Shown here: positions 1 through 4,969 of the stretch, one piece after another
Position numbering within the stretch: the stretch's first letter is position 1
How the letters are laid out: each line of letters begins with the position of its first letter
NCBI GenBank assembly: GCA_015486895.1
Contig: WFQT01000439.1
Location: 1 to 5,107, forward strand
Reading direction: 5' to 3'
Source of the DNA: Anaerolineae bacterium
Lineage (GTDB): Bacteria > Chloroflexota > Anaerolineae > JAADDB01
Length of the DNA: 5,107 nucleotides
Position numbers and translations under genes: made by a program
Notes under the pieces: model-generated
Seen by the model: the letters and a program-made list of their open reading frames with translations, nothing else
What the model was told of the DNA's origin: nothing
Database searches by the model: none

Positions 1-160
1 CCCCATAAGCAATAAACGCTGCTAAGACATGAAAGCCAACAAAGAAAAGGATGAACAAGCCAGTCAGCCTGTGCAGTAACCAGGCCACCATGCCTGTCCC
101 CCCTTTGTAATTTAATGCTTTCCACAAGTTGAGATTCATGTATGTGCGATAATTCAACAT
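1..160 (-). CDS. sdhC: Succinate dehydrogenase cytochrome b membrane anchor, N-terminal part (cut by window edge)
   Basis: Only the first 53 codons are present; the gene runs off the left edge. The protein would be a membrane anchor of succinate dehydrogenase (complex II), holding haem b and the quinone site in the cytoplasmic membrane. The visible sequence has a short hydrophilic start, a Gly-Gly-rich turn (residues 20-23), then W27-LL-H30-R31-LTG followed by a hydrophobic helix with a second histidine (H44). The HRxTG motif at the start of the first membrane helix is the family signature and contributes to quinone binding in characterised SdhC proteins. The ATG at 160 is preceded by GGGAGGG with an 8-nt spacer, which favours it over the in-frame ATG at 139. 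It starts 15 bp after the qcrC stop, so it is probably the fourth gene of the qcr operon, with the other sdh genes expected to the left. SdhC versus SdhD type cannot be settled from this fragment. Confidence 0.8.
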   Translation of the reverse strand, partial: MLNYRTYMNLNLWKALNYKGGTGMVAWLLHRLTGLFILFFVGFHVLAAFIAYG

Positions 161-175
161 GATACGTTCCCTCCC

Positions 176-1270
176 TCAATTGTTGGGCGCGCCGTCGGCG
201 ATCCAACGTTCAATAAGCTTAATTTGATCCTCTTTCAACGGCTTTCCTAGAGGCATTTGATGACCATACTTCGTTTTACCACGAAGCATCTGTACCAGAA
301 TGCTGTTGGCCGCATCTCCAGGCTTGATATCGGGTTTATTGTCCCCGGTGTTCATGACCGTATCATAGTTTGATGCATCCCAACCGTTGAAAGCTTTTCT
401 GGCACTGTGGCAGGCAGAACAATCCTTTTTGAAAAGAGGTTGGATGTCTTTGGCAAAAGATGGATGTTCAATCGCTGCTAAATTCCCTCCCCCGCTTTTC
501 GGCTTTTCTCCAGCAGCCGGGCTAACTGCCGTCTTTCCCCAACTCTGGATGTAAGCGACGATAGCGTCTATCTGCAGATCGGAAAGTTCGCCGCCATTGG
601 CCGCACCGAAGGCTTGCATGCCGAGATTCTGTTGACCATAGGAGATAATGCTGTGAATGGTCTTGGCATCCCGCGTTTTGAGGAAATCATCATTATTGAT
701 GGGGTTGGTCCCAGCATCCTTAATCCCCTCACCTTTCTCTCCGTGGCAAACAGCACAGTTTTGGGCGTACAAGGTCTTGCCTTGGGCAATGAGCTCAGCC
801 TTGCTGGCTGCCGGGTTAATTGCTTCTTTCTGCTTCGGGGCCTGAATCATCGCCTGGGCTGTGAAGAAGACCATAGCAATGATGACCAACGTCATGATAG
901 TGGTGGCTACAGGACGCTTGCGCCAATGACGATGGGGATTGGTGTCATAGAAAGGCAGCAACAACAGGGCCAGTACAGCAATAGCGGGGATCAGAATAGC
1001 CGCCACAACTTCCAGTGAGCCAGGCCAGTACTTCAAATACTGGTATAGGAATAAGAAATACCATTCCGGTGTGGGCACATATTGGGTATCGGCCGGGTTG
1101 ACCCGTGGTTCTTGTTTAACGCCGACAAACACAGTCAACCCAAGAAGAATAATGAACACAATCACCCAAATAACGACGTCATTAAACACAACATCGGGGA
1201 AAAACCACTCCCCATGTTCCTTTTTCTCCTTATAGCGCTTCATGTAGTGCTCTTTTTGTTCCCTATTCAT
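176..1270 (-). CDS. qcrC: Menaquinol-cytochrome c reductase subunit IV fused to two cytochrome c domains
   Basis: This is a 364-residue membrane protein of the quinol:cytochrome c reductase. Residues 31-51, about 88-107 and 121-141 are three membrane helices matching subunit IV (the C-terminal half of cytochrome b). The quinol-oxidation motif P68-E69-W70-Y71 lies between the first two. A linker leads to a first cytochrome c domain with haem site C172-A-V-C175-H176 and likely distal ligand M218. An Ala/Pro/Gly-rich hinge (about 248-265) precedes a second domain with C284-S-A-C287-H288 and likely ligand M339 in a G-H-Q-M-P context. That second domain, ending in W-I-A-D-G-A, resembles the planctomycete-type cytochrome c family. 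Bacillus QcrC has only one haem, so this is an enlarged version. The reading frame is open up to 1333, but the extra 21 codons only re-read the qcrB tail. The ATG at 1270 has a strong ribosome site and starts 4 bp after the qcrB stop. Confidence 0.93.
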   Translation of the reverse strand: MNREQKEHYMKRYKEKKEHGEWFFPDVVFNDVVIWVIVFIILLGLTVFVGVKQEPRVNPADTQYVPTPEWYFLFLYQYLKYWPGSLEVVAAILIPAIAVLALLLLPFYDTNPHRHWRKRPVATTIMTLVIIAMVFFTAQAMIQAPKQKEAINPAASKAELIAQGKTLYAQNCAVCHGEKGEGIKDAGTNPINNDDFLKTRDAKTIHSIISYGQQNLGMQAFGAANGGELSDLQIDAIVAYIQSWGKTAVSPAAGEKPKSGGGNLAAIEHPSFAKDIQPLFKKDCSACHSARKAFNGWDASNYDTVMNTGDNKPDIKPGDAANSILVQMLRGKTKYGHQMPLGKPLKEDQIKLIERWIADGAPNN

Positions 1271-1274
1271 GCTG

Positions 1275-1964
1275 TCAAGCCTCCTCCCCTTCCTCATCTT
1301 CTTCTTCCAACACCGGCGGGGCACTAATACCAATGCGGAACACTAAGTACAGGTGAGGAACCACAAAGAGCACAAACAGTGCCGGCAAAATCCAGATATG
1401 CAAACCGTAAAAACGGGCTAACGTCAGTGTTCCCACGTCTTCTCCGGCTAGTAGCACCCGTTTTAGAAACGGACCTATGAGAGGAACAACACCGGCCATG
1501 CTGGTCCCCACTCGGGTGGCAAAGTACGATTTCTGGTCAAATGGCAAAAGGTACCCCGTAAAGCCAAGAGCCAAGACGGTCACGAGAAGTAATACGCCCA
1601 GGATCCAGGTTAGTTCTCGGGGGTATTTATAGGCACCGTAATAAAATACCCGCCACATATGCAGGAACACCAAGATGACCATGACGCTGGCCCCCCAATG
1701 ATGCAAACCTCGGATGAGCCAACCTAAAGTAACATCATTCATAATGTAGTTAATGCTATCGTAAGCATGATCAGGAGAGGGGGAGTAATACATCGTCAAA
1801 AACATGCCAGTGACAAGCTGAATGATGGCCACGAACAAGGTCGTGCTGCCCAGGGTATAAGCCCAATTCACCTTGGGTATCTTGCGCGTCAACATTGCCT
1901 TATCAATAGCTTCCCAGCCTATACGATCTGCGGTCCATTGCAACCAATTTTGTTTTTCTTCCAC
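1275..1964 (-). CDS. qcrB: Cytochrome b (b6-type) subunit of menaquinol-cytochrome c reductase
   Basis: This 229-residue integral membrane protein is close to the length of cytochrome b6, with four predicted helices (about 36-58, 88-107, 117-141 and 186-210). It carries two b haems and forms the quinol-oxidising core together with the subunit IV part of QcrC. Haem ligands visible are H88 and H102 (14 apart) in helix B, and H189 and H204 (15 apart) in helix D; the longer second spacing is the b6f/Bacillus pattern rather than the mitochondrial one. Other family landmarks are G-A-S after H88-H89-W90, P115-R-E-L and G134-F-T-G-Y-L-L-P-F-D. The protein contains no cysteine: where b6 and Bacillus QcrB have Y-C-(L/F)-G, it reads Y36-T37-L38-G39. 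It ends in a strongly acidic tail (residues 220-229). The start is GTG at 1964, 4 bp after the qcrA stop, with AAGGGG 7 nt upstream; no suitable ATG exists near the N-terminus. Confidence 0.96.
   Translation of the reverse strand: MEEKQNWLQWTADRIGWEAIDKAMLTRKIPKVNWAYTLGSTTLFVAIIQLVTGMFLTMYYSPSPDHAYDSINYIMNDVTLGWLIRGLHHWGASVMVILVFLHMWRVFYYGAYKYPRELTWILGVLLLVTVLALGFTGYLLPFDQKSYFATRVGTSMAGVVPLIGPFLKRVLLAGEDVGTLTLARFYGLHIWILPALFVLFVVPHLYLVFRIGISAPPVLEEEDEEGEEA
1280..1287 (-). promoter_or_regulatory. Ribosome binding site deciding the qcrC start
   Basis: GGAGGAGG lies 9 nt upstream of the ATG at 1270, inside the last codons of qcrB. The purine run encodes the acidic tail of cytochrome b (Glu/Asp-rich) and also supplies the Shine-Dalgarno sequence of qcrC. 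This supports starting qcrC at 1270 rather than at the in-frame ATG at 1333, and implies translational coupling of the two genes. Confidence 0.75.
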
Positions 1965-1968
1965 GGTA

Positions 1969-2466
1969 TTACCCCTTCACCAGGATAAAGATCTGGTCAT
2001 CCTGCAACTTCGTCTTATACCGATCCAATGGTCTCGGTGGAGGCCCGGAGATGTTTCCACCTTCCATGTCGTAAATACCGTTGTGACAAGGGCAGATATA
2101 TACCTGTTTTTCATCACTCCAATACACCTTACAGCTCAAATGAGTACATTGATTTGAAAGAACAATGTACTTGCTTTGATCCTCGCGCACAATGAAAGCC
2201 GTTTCAGTAAGCTCAGAGTTAATCCACCCGTCTTTGATGGCTATCTGGAAATTCACCGCTTTTGGCTTCTTGATGGCCACGTCTCCTAATTTCCCCAAGG
2301 CAATCCACTTCTCACCTTTGGACGTCTTAAGGGCCGGAGAAACGAAATATCCGATAGCGGGCACACCGATAATAGCCGCAATAATGCCAGAAACCCAGAG
2401 GATCACACCGGTCAGAAAACTACGCCGGTTCATCTCCGGGCTGTGTGCCCTTCTGACGTCACTCAT
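1969..2466 (-). CDS. qcrA: Rieske [2Fe-2S] iron-sulfur subunit of menaquinol-cytochrome c reductase
   Basis: This 165-residue protein takes one electron from quinol and delivers it to the cytochrome c part of the complex on the outer face of the membrane. The N-terminus has a twin-arginine-like N-R-R-S-F-L segment (residues 13-18) followed by one membrane helix (about 20-43), typical of Rieske subunits exported folded by Tat and kept as a signal anchor. The cluster-binding boxes are C107-T-H109-L-S-C112 and C125-P-C127-H128-N-G; C107, H109, C125 and H128 ligate the cluster, and C112/C127 form the conserved disulfide. The Pro-rich loop G141-P-P-P-R-P-L follows. The second box has Gly where high-potential Rieske proteins have a cluster-bonding Ser, while Tyr132 is kept, as in menaquinol-oxidising relatives. 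The ATG at 2466 has GGAGGTG about 5 nt upstream. It is the first gene of the qcr cluster; I see no convincing promoter consensus upstream. Confidence 0.96.
   Translation of the reverse strand: MSDVRRAHSPEMNRRSFLTGVILWVSGIIAAIIGVPAIGYFVSPALKTSKGEKWIALGKLGDVAIKKPKAVNFQIAIKDGWINSELTETAFIVREDQSKYIVLSNQCTHLSCKVYWSDEKQVYICPCHNGIYDMEGGNISGPPPRPLDRYKTKLQDDQIFILVKG
1972..1977 (-). promoter_or_regulatory. Ribosome binding site supporting the GTG start of qcrB
   Basis: AAGGGG lies directly before the TAA stop codon of qcrA and 7 nt upstream of the GTG at 1964. Since the only nearby methionine codon in frame is residue 24, this site justifies a GTG start and suggests coupled translation of qcrA and qcrB. 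Confidence 0.6.
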
Positions 2467-2688
2467 CTTTACACCTCCTCACTTAAATGATCGTCCAATC
2501 GACTCTTGTCCCAGGCTCAGAACTCAGATGGTATAAACATATTATTGTGCCCATACCACCCGAGAGAATGAAATAGAAGAACTGCACCCACCTGGCCCAA
2601 AGGCAATCCAGTTCCCCTATTTTATGGCTATTTCAGGTAGCTACGACTTCGCTAACAGGATGAACATCTTGACCATAGACAGTTTCAA
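2467..2688. other. Leader region between the miniature element and qcrA, no gene seen
   Basis: No coding region is supported here. It should contain the promoter and leader of the qcr operon unless icd transcription reads through. On the minus strand I found no hexamer pair resembling TTGACA/TATAAT at normal spacing. A small inverted repeat, TGGTAT (2529-2534) and ATACCA (2553-2558), is too short to call an operator. The only strong signal is the Shine-Dalgarno sequence of qcrA at its end. Confidence 0.4.
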
Positions 2689-2695
2689 TTACAAG

Positions 2696-2845
2696 CTGGA
2701 GTCTGGCGAAAATGGTGTTATAGGCTCGACTTAACTATCTTTACCACAGACTGCACGGATTAACACAGATTTCCCCTTGCTTTTCGACCCACATCTGTGC
2801 GATTCTGCGTTTTTCTGTGGCTAAAATAAAAACACCAGAGTCCAG
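2696..2845. mobile_element. Putative 150-bp miniature inverted-repeat element (MITE-like) with 7-bp target duplication
   Basis: The ends are CTGGAGTCTGG (2696-2706) and CCAGAGTCCAG (2835-2845), inverted repeats matching at 10 of 11 positions. Immediately outside both ends is the same 7-mer, TTACAAG (2689-2695 and 2846-2852), as expected of a target site duplication. The element has no coding capacity and carries an inner imperfect inverted repeat. The right-hand duplication contains the end of icd (minus strand C-TTG-TAA), so insertion happened at the stop codon and left the protein end intact. I cannot name the parent transposase family; no transposase gene is in the window. Confidence 0.6.
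2741..2824. repeat. Imperfect palindrome of the CACAGAT / ATCTGTG type, inside the miniature element
   Basis: The left arm (2741-2770) begins TTACCACAG and ends AACACAGAT; the right arm (2793-2824) begins ATCTGTGCG and ends CTGTGGCTAA. The outer CCACAG/CTGTGG and inner CACAGAT/ATCTGTG blocks pair well, and the middle pairs patchily. It resembles, from memory, the CCACAGATTAACACAGAT-like intergenic repeats seen in many environmental bacterial genomes. Placed just after icd, its RNA could fold into a long hairpin that ends or protects the icd transcript; there is no clear U-run, so I do not call it an intrinsic terminator. Confidence 0.6.
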
Positions 2846-4090
2846 TTACAAGTTGTTGATCAACGCTGTAGCGAATTCAGAAGTTTTTACTTTAGTAGCA
2901 CCTTCCATCTGTCGAGCGAAGTCATAGGTCACGATCTTCTGGGCCACCGTTTTCTCGTAAGCCTTCTGAATCATCTCAGCAGGCTTCCACCACCCCATGT
3001 ACTCTAACATCATCACCCCACTAAAGAGCAATGAGCCCGGATTCACCTTATCCATGTTTGTGTACTTAGGCGCCGTACCGTGCGTCGCCTCGAAAATAGC
3101 CAAATAATCACCGATATTGGAGCCGGGAGCGATGCCTACACCGCCGACTTGCGCCGCTAAAGCATCGGAAAGATAATCCCCATCCAAGTTAGGAGTAGCA
3201 ATGATGTCGTACTCTGCCGGCCGCAAGAGCATCTGCTGGAAAGTGATATCGGCAATACGATCTTTAATCAAGATCTTTCCTTCCGGCATCTTGCCATCGC
3301 ACTCAGACCACAACTCCTTCTCCGTCACGATAACATCACGGAATTCTTCCTTCGCCAACTCATACCCCCAACGCATAAAAGCCCCCTCAGTGTACTTCAT
3401 AATGTTGCCTTTATGCATGAAGGTCACGGACTTACGAGACCGCTCTAAGGCATACTCAATAGCCTTGCGCACCAAACGCCGAGTGCCCCTGCGACTGATA
3501 GGCTTAATGCCGATCCCGGAGCCGGGGGGAATATCAGCACCCATTTCCTCAGTCAGGAATTTGTACACCTTTTCATTTTCCGGCGTTCCGGCTTCATATT
3601 CAATACCCGAATAGACATCCTCGGTGTTCTCCCGGAAAACGATCATATCTACTAATTCCGGATGTTTCATTGGGCTGGGGACTCCCTGATAGTACTTTAC
3701 AGGACGAACGCAAGCATACAGGTCAAGCCCCTTGCGGATTGTAACATTCAGGGAACGGAAGCCACCACCGATAGGAGTTGTCAAGGGACCTTTAATACCC
3801 ACAATGAACTCCCGAAAAGCGTCGAAAGTCTCTGCCGGCATGTAATCGCCCTGGTAGAGCTGAGCCGCTTTCTCACCAGCGTACACTTCCATCCACACGA
3901 TCTTGCGCTTACCGCCATACGCCTTCTGTACAGCCGCATCTAAGATCCGCTTGCTAGCACGCCAAATATCTGGGCCGATGCCATCCCCCTCAATAAAGGG
4001 GAGAATGGGATTGTCCGGAACGACCAGGTGGCTGTTCTCAACGGTAATCCTCTTTCCTTCCTTCGGAACTACAATCTTATCATAAGCCAT
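2846..4090 (-). CDS. icd: Isocitrate dehydrogenase, NADP-dependent
   Basis: This 414-residue cytoplasmic enzyme converts isocitrate to 2-oxoglutarate and CO2 with reduction of NADP+ (TCA cycle). It is full length for the homodimeric E. coli-type family (416 aa). The N-terminal part shows the E34-G-D-G-I-G signature. Substrate residues fall at the same numbers as in E. coli Icd: S113, N115, R119, R129, R153 and Y160, with the catalytic lysine as K227 in H-K-G-N-I-M-K and metal-binding D305 and D309 in G-D-Y-L-S-D. NADP specificity is indicated by H337-G-T-A-P-K342-Y343, V349, Y389 and R393, which correspond to the 2'-phosphate-binding residues of E. coli Icd. The ATG at 4090 is preceded by AGAAGGAG with a 6-nt spacer. 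The gene stands alone, separated from the qcr operon by 379 bp, and its stop codon abuts the miniature element. A TATAAT box with a downstream hairpin about 190 bp upstream may be its promoter. Confidence 0.98.
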   Translation of the reverse strand: MAYDKIVVPKEGKRITVENSHLVVPDNPILPFIEGDGIGPDIWRASKRILDAAVQKAYGGKRKIVWMEVYAGEKAAQLYQGDYMPAETFDAFREFIVGIKGPLTTPIGGGFRSLNVTIRKGLDLYACVRPVKYYQGVPSPMKHPELVDMIVFRENTEDVYSGIEYEAGTPENEKVYKFLTEEMGADIPPGSGIGIKPISRRGTRRLVRKAIEYALERSRKSVTFMHKGNIMKYTEGAFMRWGYELAKEEFRDVIVTEKELWSECDGKMPEGKILIKDRIADITFQQMLLRPAEYDIIATPNLDGDYLSDALAAQVGGVGIAPGSNIGDYLAIFEATHGTAPKYTNMDKVNPGSLLFSGVMMLEYMGWWKPAEMIQKAYEKTVAQKIVTYDFARQMEGATKVKTSEFATALINNL

Positions 4091-4249
4091 ACTACACTCC
4101 TTCTATTATGATGACTCAGAAACGCCAACACAAACCCTGTCAAAGGAAAAGACCTTCATCGGGAATGAGATATAGAGCTGATTGCCGTGTTGGAATTTGA
4201 TCATTCACCTGAAAGGAACAACGTCCCTTGCCAATCTCTTGTGAGCAAA

Positions 4250-4289
4250 GAAGGTACCCGAGGCGCACTACCTTCACTCTCGTATTATA
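4250..4289 (-). promoter_or_regulatory. Candidate icd promoter -10 box followed by a 5' mRNA hairpin
   Basis: On the minus strand a perfect TATAAT lies at 4289-4284. Eight bases further down begins a perfect 7-bp stem, GAAGGTA (4275-4269) and TACCTTC (4256-4250), with a 12-nt loop. A transcript starting about 7 nt after the TATAAT would carry this hairpin at its extreme 5' end, ahead of a leader of about 185 nt to the icd ATG. No good -35 hexamer is visible (GGGAAA at 17-nt spacing), so the promoter would need an activator or may be false. An imperfect inverted repeat, AAGAA-N6-TTCTT, sits in the spacer. Confidence 0.35.
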
Positions 4290-4580
4290 GGAAGAACGAG
4301 ACTTCTTTTCCCTGAGCTATATCATAAGCATAACCTCCAGCCACAACCAAAACAACACCAAGACAAAAGGGAAAAGGCAATTATCTATCACTTAAAATGC
4401 TTTAATAAAGCTAAGCACTGAAAATCCTGCTCGTCGTCGCTGTTCGCTCTACAGCTAACCTCACACCAAAGCCAAAGCAGGAAGACAGCCGAGAAGTAAG
4501 CACACGGTTGGAGTAACACATTATATGGTAAGAACTTCACCACTGTCAAAGCGGAGGTTACCGCAGAAATTCCAAACAGG

Positions 4581-4626
4581 AATCTACGGAAATCAAGGTT
4601 CATCCGCGTCATCAGCATCCTATTTT
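4581..4626 (+). repeat. Degenerate copy of the CACAGAT-type intergenic repeat
   Basis: The stretch reads AATCTACGG, then AATCAAGG, then TTCATCCGCG, then TCATCAGC, the quasi-periodic pattern of the repeat family also present within the miniature element. The block GTTCATCCGCG (4598-4608) matches GTTAATCCGTG on the minus strand of 2764-2754 at 9 of 11 positions. Only one arm is recognisable here, so it is probably a decayed or partial copy. Confidence 0.4.
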
Positions 4627-4643
4627 CGAGGTAGGCAAGGGAA

Positions 4644-4742
4644 GAGAGGGTTGGAAAACCAATAACGGCAGCTCTATATTCCCTCTCCCAAAATTGAGAG
4701 GGGGAAGGGATAGCGAACGTAGTGAGGCAGGAAAGGAGAGGG
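4644..4742. repeat. CCCTCTC / GAGAGGG hairpin cluster
   Basis: CCCTCTC (4681-4687) can pair perfectly with GAGAGGG at 4696-4702 (8-nt loop), with GAGAGGG at 4644-4650, or with GAGAGGG at 4736-4742. A separate short hairpin, TTGG-AAAA-CCAA, lies at 4651-4662. The arrangement looks like a small palindromic intergenic repeat of the CCCTCTCCC...GGGAGAGGG kind. No T-run follows the strong stem on the plus strand (it continues GGAAGGGA), so I do not call a terminator. Confidence 0.5.
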
Positions 4743-4837
4743 CTAAATGAACAGCCAAACCTGCACACAGCACATAACTCGTGGTTGCTATTTTGCAGAG
4801 CAGAGATAAAAGCTAAGAATACTCCAAAATAAAAAAG

Positions 4838-4866
4838 TTGACAGAAACCAACACTCCTGTTAAAAT
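4838..4866 (+). promoter_or_regulatory. Housekeeping-type promoter for the plus-strand gene
   Basis: A perfect -35 box TTGACA (4838-4843) is followed by exactly 17 bp and a -10 box TAAAAT (4861-4866, 5 of 6 to consensus). An A-rich tract (4826-4836) lies directly upstream like an UP element. Transcription should begin near 4873, giving a leader of about 97 nt before the ATG at 4970. Confidence 0.7.
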
Positions 4867-4969
4867 GACATAGTTCACTTCCTGAACTACCAATAGCAGA
4901 CGATCAGACACCGAAGAGACAGCAATCTTCCGCATACAACGTAGGCATAGCGCAAGGAAGAACACCATC

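Larger units (their letters stand above)
4170..4679. repeat. Inverted repeat pair about 490 bp apart (ATATAGAGCTG)
   Basis: ATATAGAGCTG at 4170-4180 recurs inverted as CAGCTCTATAT at 4669-4679, an exact 11-bp match. Similarity continues inward with gaps: GCCGT then TTGG on the left (4184-4193), ACGGC and CCAA on the right (4665-4669 and 4659-4662). These could be the ends of a decayed element of about 0.5 kb, or two unrelated-orientation copies of one small repeat. I found no flanking target duplication. Confidence 0.35.
4091..4837. other. Long repeat-rich divergent intergenic region, no convincing gene
   Basis: About 750 bp separate icd from the promoter of the plus-strand gene. An open frame of 126 codons exists on the minus strand (4768-4388), but its first half is translated from repeat DNA (GAGAGGG cluster and decayed CACAGAT-type repeat). 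It has no recognisable domain and I saw no clear ribosome binding site for it. The region holds a candidate icd promoter and hairpin (4250-4289), an inverted repeat pair (4170-4193 and 4659-4679), a degenerate repeat (4581-4626) and a C/G-rich hairpin cluster (4644-4742). It reads as accumulated remnants of small mobile repeats. Confidence 0.55.

Noticed and set aside
568..1327. Several open frames of 60-134 codons lying over qcrC in other frames
   Set aside because: They overlap a well-supported conserved gene, have low-complexity or unrecognisable products and no translation signals of their own.
1271..1333. Longer qcrC start at 1333 adding 21 residues
   Set aside because: The extension is an out-of-frame reading of the qcrB acidic tail and is strongly basic, unlike family N-termini; the ATG at 1270 has an excellent Shine-Dalgarno sequence at 1280-1287.
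2529..2558. TGGTAT-N18-ATACCA inverted repeat as a qcr operator
   Set aside because: Six-base arms at this distance are expected by chance in a region this long, and no promoter elements flank it.
3201..4085. Plus-strand open frames antisense to icd
   Set aside because: Shadows of the conserved icd coding sequence; no family resemblance.
4681..4702. CCCTCTC/GAGAGGG hairpin as an intrinsic terminator
   Set aside because: No T-run follows on either strand, and no gene ends next to it.
4388..4768. Minus-strand open frame of 126 codons as a real gene
   Set aside because: About half is translated from repeat DNA, no domain is recognisable, and no clear ribosome site was seen.
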